DNA of 64,000 nucleotides from Bradyrhizobium sp. 4 (GCF_023100905.1 NZ_CP064686.1:7404001-7468000), one strand, 5' to 3'; shown: positions 8,878 through 18,443, counted from the stretch's first letter. The notes: generated by a model not told the origin, from the sequence alone. Made by a program: numbers and translations.

Positions 8878-11800
8878 TTATGGAGCCACCGCCTTCGGCT
8901 TCCCCTCGTTCTTCCCCTCGGCCAGGTTCCTCACCACCACGTAGAAGATCGGCGTGAACAACAGCCCGAACAAAGTGACGCCGATCATGCCGAAGAACAC
9001 GGCGACGCCGACCGCTTGCCGCATCTCCGAGCCAGAGCCGGACGAGATCACCAGCGGCAGCACGCCGAGGATGAAGGCAAAGGACGTCATCAGGATCGGC
9101 CGCAGGCGCAGGCGGCAGGCGTCGATCACGGCCTCCAGCCGCGGCTTGCCTTCCTTCTCGATGTCGCGGGCGAACTCGACGATCAGGATCGCGTTCTTCG
9201 CCGCCAATCCCACCAGCACGACGAAACCGATCTGGGTGAGGATGTTGACGTCCTGCCCCATGATGCGCACGCCGATGGTGGCGGCTAACAGGCACATCGG
9301 CACGATCAGGATCACCGCGAACGGCAGGGTCCAGCTGCCATATTGCGCAGCGAGCACCAGATAGACGAACAGCACGCAGATCGGGAACACGTAGAGACCC
9401 GCATTGCCGCCCGTGATCTGCTGGTACGACAGGTCGGTCCATTCGAAGGTGAAGCCGCTCGGCAGGGTATCGTCGGCGAGCTTCTTGATGGTGTTGAGCG
9501 CGGTGGTCGAGCTGGTGCCCGGCGCCGGCTCGCCCTGCAGTTCGGACGCCGCATAGAGATTGTAGCGCGCGACGCGGTCGGGGCCCGAGACGTCCCTGAA
9601 CTCGACCACGCTGCCCAGCATCACCATGTCGCCGGAGGCGTTCCGCGTGCGCAGGCGCGACAGGTCGCTCGGCTCTTTCCGGAACGGGAAGTCCGCCTGT
9701 GCGGTGACGTGATAGGTGCGACCGAACAGGTTGAAGTCGTTGACATAGGTCGATCCGAAATAGGTCTGGATCGTGTCGTTGATGCCGGCGATGGGAACGC
9801 CGAGCTTCTGCGCCTTGGTGCGGTCGATGTCGACGAAGAGCTGCGGCGTATTGGCCGAGAACGGAGAGAACACGGAGGGAGCGAGCAGCGAGGGCGATTT
9901 GCGCGCCGCGGCGACAAGCTCGTCAGTAGCTGCGGCGAGCATCTCCGGCCCACGGCCCTGGCGGTCCTGGATGCGGATGGTGAAGCCGCCACCGGTGCCG
10001 ATGCCGGGCACGGCCGGCGGCGGAATCACGATGATGAAGGCACCCTGAATCGCGGCCAGGCGTTTGCGCAGCTCGACCGTGATGGCGTTCGCAGACAATC
10101 CCTTCTTGATCCGCGCCTCGGGCTCGTCGAACACCGGGAAGAGCGCCGCCGCGTTGCCGGCCTGCGTCCGCGTCGCGCCGGAGAAGCCGGCGAAAGCGGC
10201 GACGCGGATGATACCCGGCGTATCCAGCGCGATCCGCTCGATCTCGCGCACGACCTCGGTGGTGCGTGCCAGCGAAGCGGCGCCCGGCAATTGCACGGAG
10301 ATGATGACGTAGCCGCGGTCCTGCGCCGGAATGAAGCCTTGCGACGTGGTGGCGATCAGCCAGCCGGCGCTGCCGATCAGCACGACGTAGATCAGGATCA
10401 TCACCGCCGAATGCCGGATCACGAAATTGGCGAGGCCGGCATAGCCATGCGCGAGACGGTCGAACACGCGGTTAAAGACGCCCGTGAAAGCACTCCAGCC
10501 GCGGGCGAGGATATTCCAGCGCGCCGGCGGCCGCTTCTCCTCGTGCGGGACGAGGAGAAGCGAGGCCAGCGCCGGCGATAGCGTCAACGAGCAGAAGCAG
10601 GAGATTGCGGTCGCGACCGCAATGGTGACGGCGAATTGCTGAAAGAATTGCCCGGATATGCCGCCCAGAAACGCGGTCGGGACGAACACCGCGCACAGCA
10701 CCAGCGCAATCGACATCAGTGCGCCGCCGACCTCCTCCATGGTCTTCAGCGCGGCGTCGCGCCGGCTCATGCCATGCTCGAGATGCCGCTCGACATTCTC
10801 GACCACCACGATGGCGTCGTCGACCACGATGCCGACGGCGAGAACGAGCCCGAACAGCGTGAGATTGTTGATGGAGAAGCCGAGCGCCGCCATCACCGCG
10901 AAGGTGCCGACCAGCGACACCGGGATCGCGATGATCGGAATGATCGCGGGTCGCCACCCTTGCAGGAACACCAGAACCACGATGACCACGAGCAACATGG
11001 CCTCGTAGATGGTCTTGATCAGCTCATGGACGGACTGCGCGATGAACTCGGTCGGGTTGTAGCCGATATTGAAGTCGAGGCCTTTCGGAAAGGTCTCCTT
11101 CAGCTTCGTCATCGTGTCCGAAATGTTCTTCGCGGTCGCGAGTGCGTTCGATCCCGGCCGCTGCGTCACCAGCATGGCGACCGCCGATTTGCGCAGCAGG
11201 AAGCTGTTGGTGGAGTAGGCGAGAGCACCGAGCTCGATGCGGGCGACGTCGCGCAGGCGCACCGTGCGGCCGTCGGAGCCGGCCTTGATCAGGATGTCCT
11301 CGAACTGCTTCTGGTCTTTCAATCGCCCGGTAAAGGTGAGGTTCGGCTGGAAAGCGCGATCCGCGATCGGCGGCTCGGCGATCTGGCCGCCCGCGATCTG
11401 CACGTTCTGCGCACGGATCGCGGCGAGCACTTCGGCCGAGGTCAAGCCGAGATTGGCGATTCTATCCGGATCGAGCCATAGCCGCATCGAATAATCGCGT
11501 GCGCCGAAGATCTGGATGTCGCCGACGCCGTCGATCCGGAGCAGCTGGTCGCGGACCTGGAGCAGCGCGTAGTTGGAGATGTAGAGCTGGTCGAAAGTGT
11601 CGTCCGGCGACAGCATGAACACGACCATCAAAATGTCGGGCGAGTTCTTGCGTGTGGTGACGCCGTTGCGCTGAACCTCTTCAGGCAAACGCGGCTGCGC
11701 GATCGCGACGCGGTTCTGCACCAGCACCTGGGCCTTGTCGAGATCGGTGCCAAGCTTGAAAGTGACGGTGATGGTGAGCTGGCCGTTCGAGGTCGCCTGG

Positions 11801-12045
11801 CTGTAGAGATACAGCATGTCCTCGACGCCGTTGATCTCCTGCTCGATGGGAGCTGCAACCGTGTCGGACACGGTCTGCGCGGAGGCGCCAGGATATTGCG
11901 TGGTGACGACGACGGTCGGCGGCACCACTTGCGGATATTCGGAGACCGGCAGCGTGGTGTACGCGAGCGCGCCGACGATCAGCAGCACGATCGACAGCAC
12001 CATCGCGAGAATGGGCTGGTTGATGGAGAGACGGCCAAGATTCAT
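8878..12045 (-). CDS. RND multidrug efflux pump, inner-membrane subunit
   Basis: A 1055-residue hydrophobe/amphiphile efflux-1 (AcrB/MexB/MexF-type) transporter of the usual length. It starts MNLGRLSINQPILAMVLSIV, with the helix 1 pattern of the family. The proton-relay pair is visible in GIVVDDAIVVVENVER (helix 4) and the conserved lysine in VGLAAKNAILIVEFA (helix 10). The porter-domain start PVSEYPQVVPPTVVV and INGVEDMLYLYSQAT resemble the MexF/OqxB branch. It takes drugs or other amphiphiles from the periplasm and membrane. Its ATG overlaps the adaptor gene stop by 4 bp (ATGA). No outer-membrane factor gene is adjacent, so a TolC/OprM-type partner must come from elsewhere. Confidence 0.95.
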   Translation of the reverse strand: MNLGRLSINQPILAMVLSIVLLIVGALAYTTLPVSEYPQVVPPTVVVTTQYPGASAQTVSDTVAAPIEQEINGVEDMLYLYSQATSNGQLTITVTFKLGTDLDKAQVLVQNRVAIAQPRLPEEVQRNGVTTRKNSPDILMVVFMLSPDDTFDQLYISNYALLQVRDQLLRIDGVGDIQIFGARDYSMRLWLDPDRIANLGLTSAEVLAAIRAQNVQIAGGQIAEPPIADRAFQPNLTFTGRLKDQKQFEDILIKAGSDGRTVRLRDVARIELGALAYSTNSFLLRKSAVAMLVTQRPGSNALATAKNISDTMTKLKETFPKGLDFNIGYNPTEFIAQSVHELIKTIYEAMLLVVIVVLVFLQGWRPAIIPIIAIPVSLVGTFAVMAALGFSINNLTLFGLVLAVGIVVDDAIVVVENVERHLEHGMSRRDAALKTMEEVGGALMSIALVLCAVFVPTAFLGGISGQFFQQFAVTIAVATAISCFCSLTLSPALASLLLVPHEEKRPPARWNILARGWSAFTGVFNRVFDRLAHGYAGLANFVIRHSAVMILIYVVLIGSAGWLIATTSQGFIPAQDRGYVIISVQLPGAASLARTTEVVREIERIALDTPGIIRVAAFAGFSGATRTQAGNAAALFPVFDEPEARIKKGLSANAITVELRKRLAAIQGAFIIVIPPPAVPGIGTGGGFTIRIQDRQGRGPEMLAAATDELVAAARKSPSLLAPSVFSPFSANTPQLFVDIDRTKAQKLGVPIAGINDTIQTYFGSTYVNDFNLFGRTYHVTAQADFPFRKEPSDLSRLRTRNASGDMVMLGSVVEFRDVSGPDRVARYNLYAASELQGEPAPGTSSTTALNTIKKLADDTLPSGFTFEWTDLSYQQITGGNAGLYVFPICVLFVYLVLAAQYGSWTLPFAVILIVPMCLLAATIGVRIMGQDVNILTQIGFVVLVGLAAKNAILIVEFARDIEKEGKPRLEAVIDACRLRLRPILMTSFAFILGVLPLVISSGSGSEMRQAVGVAVFFGMIGVTLFGLLFTPIFYVVVRNLAEGKNEGKPKAVAP

Positions 12046-13259
12046 GACTTGTCACCGGGCTTGCCACCGGCCGGCGCTGGCGCCGTCTGCGGAGCGACTT
12101 TGGCGCCGACACGGGCGCGCTGGATGCCGTTGACGATGACGCGATCGTCAGCCTTCAGCCCTTCGCGGATCACGCGCAAGCCGTCATCGAGCGGCCCTAG
12201 CGTCACGGGACGCGCCTCGACAGTGTCGTCCGGCTTCACCACGAACACGATCTTGCGCGACTGGTCGGTCGCAACCGCGACGTCGGGAATCAGCAGCGCC
12301 TCATATGGCGCGCTGCCGATCAGGCGGACGCGACCGAACTGACCCGGCAGGATCGACAGATCGGTGTTCTTGATCACGGCGCGGCTGCGCAGCGTGCCGG
12401 TGGAGACATCGAGGCGGTTGTCGAGGAAATTGATGCTGCCTTCACGGGATGGTTTCGTCTCGCCGGCGAGCGTCACCTGCACCGGGTTCGCCGTATCGCG
12501 CGAGCTCGGGCGGCGGCCTTCGAACCACAGCTTGCTGTATTTGATGAAGGTCGCCTCATCCATGTCGAAATAGATATAGATCGGGTCGAGCGTCACGATC
12601 GAGGTGAGCAGCGTCGATGTTCCGGTATCGCTGCCCTGCACGAGATTGCCAGGGCTGACGAGATGGCGGCTGACGCGGCCGGTCAGCGGCGCCGTCACAT
12701 GCGTGAATTCGATATTGAGCTTGGCGACTTTGAGCGCACCCTCGGCCTGTGTTTCGGCAGCGTGCGCGGCCTGCAAGGCCTGACGGCGCTGATCGACAAC
12801 CTGCTCGGAGACGGCGCTGGTCTGCACCAGGCTCAAACCGCGATCGAGCTCCCGCTTTGCAAGCTCCACCTTGGCACGCGCATCGGAAAGCTGCCCCTCC
12901 GCCTGCGTGGCCACCGCCTCGAACGGACGTGGGTCGATGACATAGAGCAGATCGCCCTGACGAACGATGGCGCCATCCTGGAATTCGACAGAGTTGACAA
13001 ACCCGCCGACGCGCGGGCGGACCTGCACCTCCTCCATGGCCTCGAAGCGGCCGGTGAACTCGTCCCAATCGGTGACGGTGCGCTTGACCGGCTGGGCGAC
13101 GGTCACCGGCGCGGGCGGCGGGGCGGCCGCTTGCGGGGTCGGCTGTCCACAGCCCGCAAGACCGAATGCCGCGGCGAGAAGCCCCGCGATCACGCGAGGT
13201 CGAGGCGAAACGAAATCGTGCCTTTTGACAAACTGCTCGCTTCCGTCCGGTCCAGTCAT
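12042..13259 (-). CDS. RND periplasmic adaptor lipoprotein (membrane fusion protein)
   Basis: A 405-residue HlyD/AcrA-type adaptor. The N-terminal helix ends in the lipobox LAGC with the lipidated cysteine at residue 37. Next come the beta-barrel start (PVTVAQPVKRTVTDWDEFTGRF), the lipoyl half (VRPRVGGFVNSVEFQDGAIV), an alpha-hairpin with DQRRQALQAAHAAETQ, and the second lipoyl half (APLTGRVSRHLVSPGNLV). The start at 13259 has GAGG about eight bases upstream. Two earlier in-frame starts lack a site and would push the signal helix far from the N-terminus. It is the first gene of a two-gene operon with the pump. Confidence 0.93.
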   Translation of the reverse strand: MTGPDGSEQFVKRHDFVSPRPRVIAGLLAAAFGLAGCGQPTPQAAAPPPAPVTVAQPVKRTVTDWDEFTGRFEAMEEVQVRPRVGGFVNSVEFQDGAIVRQGDLLYVIDPRPFEAVATQAEGQLSDARAKVELAKRELDRGLSLVQTSAVSEQVVDQRRQALQAAHAAETQAEGALKVAKLNIEFTHVTAPLTGRVSRHLVSPGNLVQGSDTGTSTLLTSIVTLDPIYIYFDMDEATFIKYSKLWFEGRRPSSRDTANPVQVTLAGETKPSREGSINFLDNRLDVSTGTLRSRAVIKNTDLSILPGQFGRVRLIGSAPYEALLIPDVAVATDQSRKIVFVVKPDDTVEARPVTLGPLDDGLRVIREGLKADDRVIVNGIQRARVGAKVAPQTAPAPAGGKPGDKS

Positions 13260-13293
13260 CCCAGGTCCTCGCATAAAAACCGCGGAAATAGCA

Positions 13294-13309
13294 GGGTACG
13301 CCTGTACCC
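13294..13309. promoter_or_regulatory. Candidate operator upstream of RND efflux operon
   Basis: GGGTAC-GCCT-GTACCC is a perfect 6-4-6 inverted repeat, 35-50 bases upstream of the adaptor start codon. That position fits a repressor site overlapping the promoter or leader. No TetR/MarR-type regulator gene is adjacent in the window, so the protein that might bind is unknown. Confidence 0.35.
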
Positions 13310-13484
13310 GCGGGCGCCACAAGATGGGTCGCAATGGTGAACTCTTCAAGACCAAAGCGCGCGCAAGGCTCGGCGAGATGCCCTAGCCGGATGATGGGTT
13401 GACAGGTTCTTCTTCGCCTCTCCCCGCTTGCGGCGAGAGCTATTGCATCTGACAGAAAAACTTGGGGCATTAACGCTTCCACAG

Positions 13485-13609
13485 CGTCATGGCCGGGCTT
13501 GACCCGGCCATCCACGTCTTGCCCCGTGGCGCAAAGAACGTGGACGCCCGGGCCTTCGCCTCGCAGAAGCGGCTTCGGCCGCGCAGGCGGTACAAGCCGG
13601 GCATGACGA
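13485..13609. repeat. Palindromic repeat, GGCCGGGC/CATGACG type
   Basis: The left part (13485-13520) reads CGTCATGGCCGGGCTTGACC and continues CGGCCATCCACGTCTT. The right part (about 13536-13609) carries AACGTGGACGCCCGGGCC and ends CAAGCCGGGCATGACGA. The outer ends are inverted copies of each other. It is a different family from the CCCGGCGAAGG elements, and its outward-facing sequence is again typical of rhizobial intergenic mosaic repeats. Confidence 0.65.
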
Positions 13610-13703
13610 CCTCTCGGCCAGCGTCTTCGCGCATGACGAATGCCGCCAGCGCGGTTAGACTACCCCCCACAAAAATAAGTCGAATTGTCCGGGGAGGACA
13701 GGC

Positions 13704-14858
13704 GTGCACCAGGGACGTGTCTTTTACGGCGCGATCGAGGAAGTCGTGTTCGGCCATCCCGCGGCCGAAGCCGTGGTCGCGCAGATGGACCGGCTGGGGA
13801 CGCGCCGCGCCTTCCTGATGGTCTCGGGGACGCTCAACCGCCAGACCGACGAAATCACGAAGATCAAACAGGCCCTGGGCACAAATTGCGCGGGCGTCTT
13901 CGATGCCATGCCGGCGCACACCCCGCGGGAGGCGGTGATCGCCGCCACCAATGCGGCGCGCGGCGCGGGCGCCGACCTGATCGTCACCGTGGGCGGCGGC
14001 TCGATCACCGACGGGGCCAAGGCGGTGCAGCTCTGCCTCGCCAACGGCATCGACGATGTCGACGGCATCGAGCGTATCCGCGTGCACAAGGGCGTCGCGC
14101 CCGAGATGAATGCGCCGACCGTGCGTCAGATCAGCATCCCGACCACGATCGCCGGCGGTGAGTTCAGCTCGATCGCAGGCGTCACCGACCGCACCGCCCA
14201 TGTGAAACAGATGCTGCGGCATCCGCTCAGCGTTCCGCGCGCGACCATCCTCGATCCTGCCATCACCGTGCACACGCCGGAATGGCTGTTCCTCTCGACC
14301 GGCATCCGCGCCATCGATCATTGCGTCGAGGCGATCTGCTCGCGCGAGACGCATCCCTATGCCGACGCGCAGTCGGTGAAGGGCCTCGCGATGCTCGCCG
14401 ACGCGCTGCCGCGGGTGAAGGCTGACCCTGCTGACCTCGACGCGCGCATGGATGCGCAGATCGGCACCTGGCTGTCGATGGGCGCCCTCGCCGCCGGCGT
14501 GCCGATGGGGGCGAGCCACGGCATCGGCTACGTGCTGGGTGCAGCCTTCGACGTGCCGCATGGCTACACCTCCTGCATCATGCTGCCGGCCGTGATGCGC
14601 TGGAATGCGCCCGACAATGCCGAGCGCCAGATGATCGTCGCGGCCGCGATGGGCTTTCCCGGTCACAAGGCGGCCGATGTGCTGGACGCCTTCATCCGCT
14701 CGCTCGGCGTGCCGCGCAGCCTCGCCGATGTACGCGTCTCGCCGGAGCATTTCGACGCCATCGCGGACGCTGCGATGCGCACGAACTGGATTCCGCGCAA
14801 CCCGCGCAAGATCGACGGCCCCGCTCAGGTGCGCGAAATCCTGCTTCTTGCCGCATGA
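13704..14858 (+). CDS. Iron-containing alcohol dehydrogenase, maleylacetate reductase-like
   Basis: A 384-residue member of the group III metal-dependent dehydrogenases. The nucleotide-binding GGGS motif is in VTVGGGSITDGAKA (about residues 92-105). The metal site is built from AIDHCVEAICS and the two later histidine stretches GASHGIGYVLG and FDVPHGYTS. The HGIGYVLG...DVPH pattern resembles maleylacetate reductase, which makes 3-oxoadipate in chlorinated or hydroxylated aromatic breakdown. Start GTG at 13704 has GGGGAGGA upstream. An acyl-CoA ligase gene follows 18 bases later, and together with the peptide-type importer this suggests uptake and breakdown of one substrate. The exact substrate is not shown by the sequence. 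Confidence 0.8.
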   Translation: MHQGRVFYGAIEEVVFGHPAAEAVVAQMDRLGTRRAFLMVSGTLNRQTDEITKIKQALGTNCAGVFDAMPAHTPREAVIAATNAARGAGADLIVTVGGGSITDGAKAVQLCLANGIDDVDGIERIRVHKGVAPEMNAPTVRQISIPTTIAGGEFSSIAGVTDRTAHVKQMLRHPLSVPRATILDPAITVHTPEWLFLSTGIRAIDHCVEAICSRETHPYADAQSVKGLAMLADALPRVKADPADLDARMDAQIGTWLSMGALAAGVPMGASHGIGYVLGAAFDVPHGYTSCIMLPAVMRWNAPDNAERQMIVAAAMGFPGHKAADVLDAFIRSLGVPRSLADVRVSPEHFDAIADAAMRTNWIPRNPRKIDGPAQVREILLLAA

Positions 14859-14876
14859 TCTAAAGCCGGAGGACCG

Positions 14877-16427
14877 ATGTACCCAGGTCAGCATGCCCGC
14901 CTGCGCCCGCTCCAGCCCGCCTTCATCATGGCGGCGACTGGCGAGGCCGTCACCTATCGCGAGCTCGATGCGCGCAGCAATCGGCTGGCGCATTTGTTCC
15001 GCAAACACGGCTTGAAGCGGCTCGACCATTATTCGATCTTCATGGAGAACAATTCGCGCTACCTCGAAGCCTGCGGCGCGGGCGAGCGCTCCGGCCTCTA
15101 CTACACTTGCATCAACTCGTTCCTGACGCCGGGCGAGCTCGCTTATCTCCTGGTCAACAGCCAGTCGAAAATCCTGATCACGTCGGTTGCGAAGCTTGAG
15201 ATCGCGCGCGAGGCGATCAAGGTCTGCCCCGACATCAAACTGTGCATCGTCGCCGACGGCCCGGGCGAGAGCGAGCGCATCGTCGGCCTCACCGAGGTGA
15301 CCGCCAATCTGCCGAAGACGCCGATCCCGGACGAATGGCTCGGCACCGCCATGCTGTATTCATCGGGCACGACGGGACGGCCAAAAGGGATTCTGCGACC
15401 CCTTCCGGAGGAGCCGCCAAAGCACAATCTGCCGTTGTTCGATTTCCTGACCAAGCTTTGGCGATACCGCGAGGGCATGATCTACCTCTCGCCGGCGCCG
15501 CTCTATCACTCCGCGCCGCAGGCCGCCGTGAACCTCACGATCCGGATGGGCGGCACCGTCATCATCATGGAAACGTTCGATCCCGAGCGTTACCTCCAGC
15601 TCGTGCAGCAATGGGGCATTACTCATACCCAGTTGGTGCCGACGATGTTCTCGCGCATGCTCAAGCTGCCGGAGGAGGTGCGCACGCGCTATGACCTGTC
15701 GTCGCTCGAAATCGCGGTCCACGCCGCCGCCCCCTGCCCGGCCCTGGTGAAGGACGACATGATCAAATGGTGGGGACCGATCATCCACGAATATTACGGC
15801 GCGACCGAAGGCCTTGGCTTCACCGCCTGCGACAGCGCGGAATGGCTCGCCCATCGCGGCACCGTCGGCAAGGTGCTGCTCGGCGAGCTCCATATTCTCG
15901 ACGAGACCATGAAACCATGCCCCACCGGCACGCCAGGACAGGTCTGGTTCAAGACGGCCTCGCCTTTTGAATATTTCAACGACCCGGAGAAGACCAAGGA
16001 GGCGCGATCGGCCGACGGCAGCATGAGCACGGTCGGCGACGTCGGCTATGTCGACGAGGACCGCTTCCTTCATCTAACAGACCGCGCGACCTTCATGATC
16101 ATCTCCGGCGGAGTGAACATCTATCCGCAGGAGTGCGAGAATTTATTGATCACCCATCCAAAGGTTGCGGACGCCGCGGTGTTCGGCGTGCCCAATCCCG
16201 ACCTCGGCGAAGAGGTGAAGGCGGTGGTGCAGCCGATGCCCGGCATCGTGCCGGGCGAGGCGCTCGCCGCAGAGCTGATCGCGTTCTGCGGGGCGTCGCT
16301 GTCGCGGCAGAAGGTGCCGCGCTCGGTCGATTTCGAAAAGGAGTTGCCGCGGCTGCCGACGGGGAAGCTGTACAAGCGGCTGCTGCGGGACCGCTATTGG
16401 GGGAACAAGGCGTCCATGATCGTGTGA
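14877..16427 (+). CDS. AMP-forming acyl-CoA synthetase
   Basis: A 516-residue ANL-superfamily ligase. The P-loop-like motif YSSGTTGRPKG lies near residues 161-171, the adenine-site motif YYGATEG near 305, the hinge region VGDVGYVDEDRFLHLTDR near 392, and the catalytic C-terminal lysine region PRLPTGKLYKRLL near residue 497. It activates a carboxylic acid to its CoA thioester through an adenylate. ATG at 14877 is preceded by GGAGGA. It sits 18 bases behind the dehydrogenase and likely shares its transcript. The chain length or aromatic nature of the acid cannot be told. Confidence 0.88.
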   Translation: MYPGQHARLRPLQPAFIMAATGEAVTYRELDARSNRLAHLFRKHGLKRLDHYSIFMENNSRYLEACGAGERSGLYYTCINSFLTPGELAYLLVNSQSKILITSVAKLEIAREAIKVCPDIKLCIVADGPGESERIVGLTEVTANLPKTPIPDEWLGTAMLYSSGTTGRPKGILRPLPEEPPKHNLPLFDFLTKLWRYREGMIYLSPAPLYHSAPQAAVNLTIRMGGTVIIMETFDPERYLQLVQQWGITHTQLVPTMFSRMLKLPEEVRTRYDLSSLEIAVHAAAPCPALVKDDMIKWWGPIIHEYYGATEGLGFTACDSAEWLAHRGTVGKVLLGELHILDETMKPCPTGTPGQVWFKTASPFEYFNDPEKTKEARSADGSMSTVGDVGYVDEDRFLHLTDRATFMIISGGVNIYPQECENLLITHPKVADAAVFGVPNPDLGEEVKAVVQPMPGIVPGEALAAELIAFCGASLSRQKVPRSVDFEKELPRLPTGKLYKRLLRDRYWGNKASMIV

Positions 16428-16809
16428 GGGGCTTGGCCGACGCGCGCCACACACTTGGTGTCGTCCCGGCCTAGTGCGCAATTGCGCACGGGGGCCGGGA
16501 CCCATAACCACAGCGAGTGGTTTGGCGAAGATTCGTCGTTTGGTACTCCTGATGACTGTATCGATAGATCACGCGTTATGGGTCCCGGCCCCCGTGCGCA
16601 ATTGCGCACTAGGCCGGGACGATGGTGGAGTTAGTGGCCAGAGATTGGGCTCCCTCACTTTGTGAGAGAAAACCCCTGCGGCCGTCCGTCATCCGAATTG
16701 CCAAGAGAGTAGCAGACCTTGCCGGTTGCCTCACCGCGCGCGCGTCGCTATCGTCCCCTCAAACAGGCCGCAAAAGGCCTAAAAGACAAGATGTCCAGGG
16801 AGGACGAGG
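16428..16809. other. 382-base intergenic region dominated by a repeat
   Basis: Between the ligase stop and the binding-protein start lies the compound palindrome at 16460-16622, followed by about 185 bases with no open frame that looks real. A purine-rich stretch CAGGGAGGACGAGG just before 16810 supplies the ribosome site. The repeat probably separates the dehydrogenase/ligase transcript from that of the ABC importer. Confidence 0.55.
16460..16622. repeat. Compound palindrome with nested GTGCGCAATTGCGCAC cores
   Basis: Facing arms at 16460-16510 and 16574-16622 carry the same outer sequence as the elements at 7250 and 8713 (GTCGTCCCGGC ... GGGACCCATAACC). The small GAAG loop is replaced by a segment containing the perfect 16-base palindrome GTGCGCAATTGCGCAC. 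The arms therefore form long cruciform-capable hairpins. The same nested core occurs alone at 60051-60094. Confidence 0.85.
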
Positions 16810-18408
16810 ATGCGGAGCGTACGAGCGCTCGCCGCGACGGCGGCGCTATCTTTGCTTGCGTTTTCGACCATTGCACTCGCCGGCGAGCCCAAGCAGGGCG
16901 GCATTTTGCGGATGTACCACCGCGACAGTCCCGGCAACGCCTCGATCCACGAAGGCGCGACCTACTCGCTCAACGTTCCCTTCATGCCGGTGTTCAACAA
17001 CCTCGTCATCTACAAGCAGGACGTGGCGCAGAACAGCATGGACACCATCGTGCCCGAGCTCGCCGAGAGCTGGGCCTGGGTCAACGACAACAAGACACTG
17101 ACCTTCAAATTGCGCCAGGGCGTGAAGTGGCACGACGGCAAGCCGTTCACCTCGGCGGACGTCAAATGCACCTTCGACATGCTGATGGGCAAGTCGCAGC
17201 AGAAGTTCCGGCAGAACCCGCGCAAGAGCTGGTACGAACAGGTCAACGATGTCTCCACCAACGGCGATCTCGAGGTCTCCTTCAACCTGAAGCGGCCGCA
17301 GCCTTCGCTAATTGCACTGCTCGCCTCGGGCTACACGCCGGTCTATCCCTGCCACGTCTCACCCGGCGACATGCGCACGCACCCGATCGGCACTGGCCCG
17401 TTCAAGTTCGTCGAGTTCAAGGCCAATGAATCGATCAAGCTGACTCGCAATCCCGATTATTGGCGCAAGGGGCGGCCCTATCTCGACGGCATCGAGTTCA
17501 CCATCATCCCGAACCGCTCGACCGCCATTCTCGCCTTCGTCGCCGGCAAGTTCGACATGGCCTTCCCGACCGAAGTGAGCATCCCGCTTCTCAAGGACGT
17601 CAAATCGCAGGCGCCGAACGCGGTCTGCGTGGTCGAACCCAACAATGTCGCGACCAACATCATCGTCAATTCGTCTGCGCCGCCGTTCGACAATATCGAC
17701 ATCCGCCGCGCCATGGCGCTGTCGCTCGACCGCAAGGCCTTCATCTCGATCATGTTCGAGGGCCAGGGCGACGTCGGCGGGACCATGCTGCCGCCGCCGA
17801 ATGGGCTGTGGGGCATGCCGAAGGAGATGCTCGAGACCATTCCGGGCTACGGCCCCGACATCAACGCCAACCGCGAGGACGCAAAAAAGCTGATGCAGAA
17901 GGCCGGTTACGGACCGGACAAGCATCTCGCGGTCAAGGTCTCGACCCGCAACATCCCGGTCTATCGCGATCCCGCGGTGATCCTGATCGACCAGCTCAAG
18001 AGTATTTATATCGACGGGGAGCTCGACGTGGTCGAGACCGCAAACTGGTTCCCGAAGATCGCGCGCAAGGACTACATGCTCGGGCTCAATTTGACCGGCA
18101 ATGCCGTCGACGATCCCGACCAGTCCTTCTACGAGAATTATTCCTGCGGCTCCGAGCGCAACTACACCAATTACTGCAACAAGGAGATCGAAAAGCTGTT
18201 CGATGTGCAGTCCCAAGAGACCGACATCAACAAGCGCAAGAAGCTGGTGTGGGACATCGACAAGAAGTTGCAGGAGGACGTCGCCCGCCCGATCATCTTC
18301 CACGCACGGACCGGCAGTTGCTGGCAACCTTACGTCAAGGGCGTGACGGTGATGTCCAACAGCTCCTACAATGGCTATCGTTACGAGGATGTCTGGATGG
18401 ACAAGTAG
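16810..18408 (+). CDS. ABC importer solute-binding protein, peptide/nickel family
   Basis: A 532-residue family 5 (DppA/OppA-like) periplasmic binding protein. A Sec signal peptide covers about residues 1-24 (ending ALA). It continues GEPKQGGILRMYHRDSPGN, with the usual lobe I motif PELAESWAWVNDNKTLTFKLRQGVKWHDG around residues 75-103. The gene is the first of five consecutive importer genes on the plus strand. The family takes peptides, opines, glutathione, nickel chelates or oligosaccharides; the ligand is not evident. Its start has a GAGGACGAGG stretch just upstream. Confidence 0.9.
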   Translation: MRSVRALAATAALSLLAFSTIALAGEPKQGGILRMYHRDSPGNASIHEGATYSLNVPFMPVFNNLVIYKQDVAQNSMDTIVPELAESWAWVNDNKTLTFKLRQGVKWHDGKPFTSADVKCTFDMLMGKSQQKFRQNPRKSWYEQVNDVSTNGDLEVSFNLKRPQPSLIALLASGYTPVYPCHVSPGDMRTHPIGTGPFKFVEFKANESIKLTRNPDYWRKGRPYLDGIEFTIIPNRSTAILAFVAGKFDMAFPTEVSIPLLKDVKSQAPNAVCVVEPNNVATNIIVNSSAPPFDNIDIRRAMALSLDRKAFISIMFEGQGDVGGTMLPPPNGLWGMPKEMLETIPGYGPDINANREDAKKLMQKAGYGPDKHLAVKVSTRNIPVYRDPAVILIDQLKSIYIDGELDVVETANWFPKIARKDYMLGLNLTGNAVDDPDQSFYENYSCGSERNYTNYCNKEIEKLFDVQSQETDINKRKKLVWDIDKKLQEDVARPIIFHARTGSCWQPYVKGVTVMSNSSYNGYRYEDVWMDK

Positions 18409-18443
18409 CGCGGGCGACTGACGGGTTCGACGGGAGGCGATGC

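Larger units (their letters stand above)
13260..13703. other. 444-base intergenic region with operator and repeats
   Basis: This gap lies between the divergent adaptor gene (minus strand) and the iron-dehydrogenase gene (plus strand). It holds a perfect short palindrome at 13294-13309, a CTCTCCCCGC/GCGGCGAGAG hairpin at about 13416-13440, and a larger palindromic element at 13485-13609. The strong ribosome site GGGGAGGA at 13691-13698 belongs to the next gene. I see no coding potential. Confidence 0.6.

Noticed and set aside
17460..18443. Upstream extension of the DppB-like permease
   Set aside because: The extra codons are a shifted reading of the binding-protein gene, and a GGGAGG site precedes the ATG at 18444.
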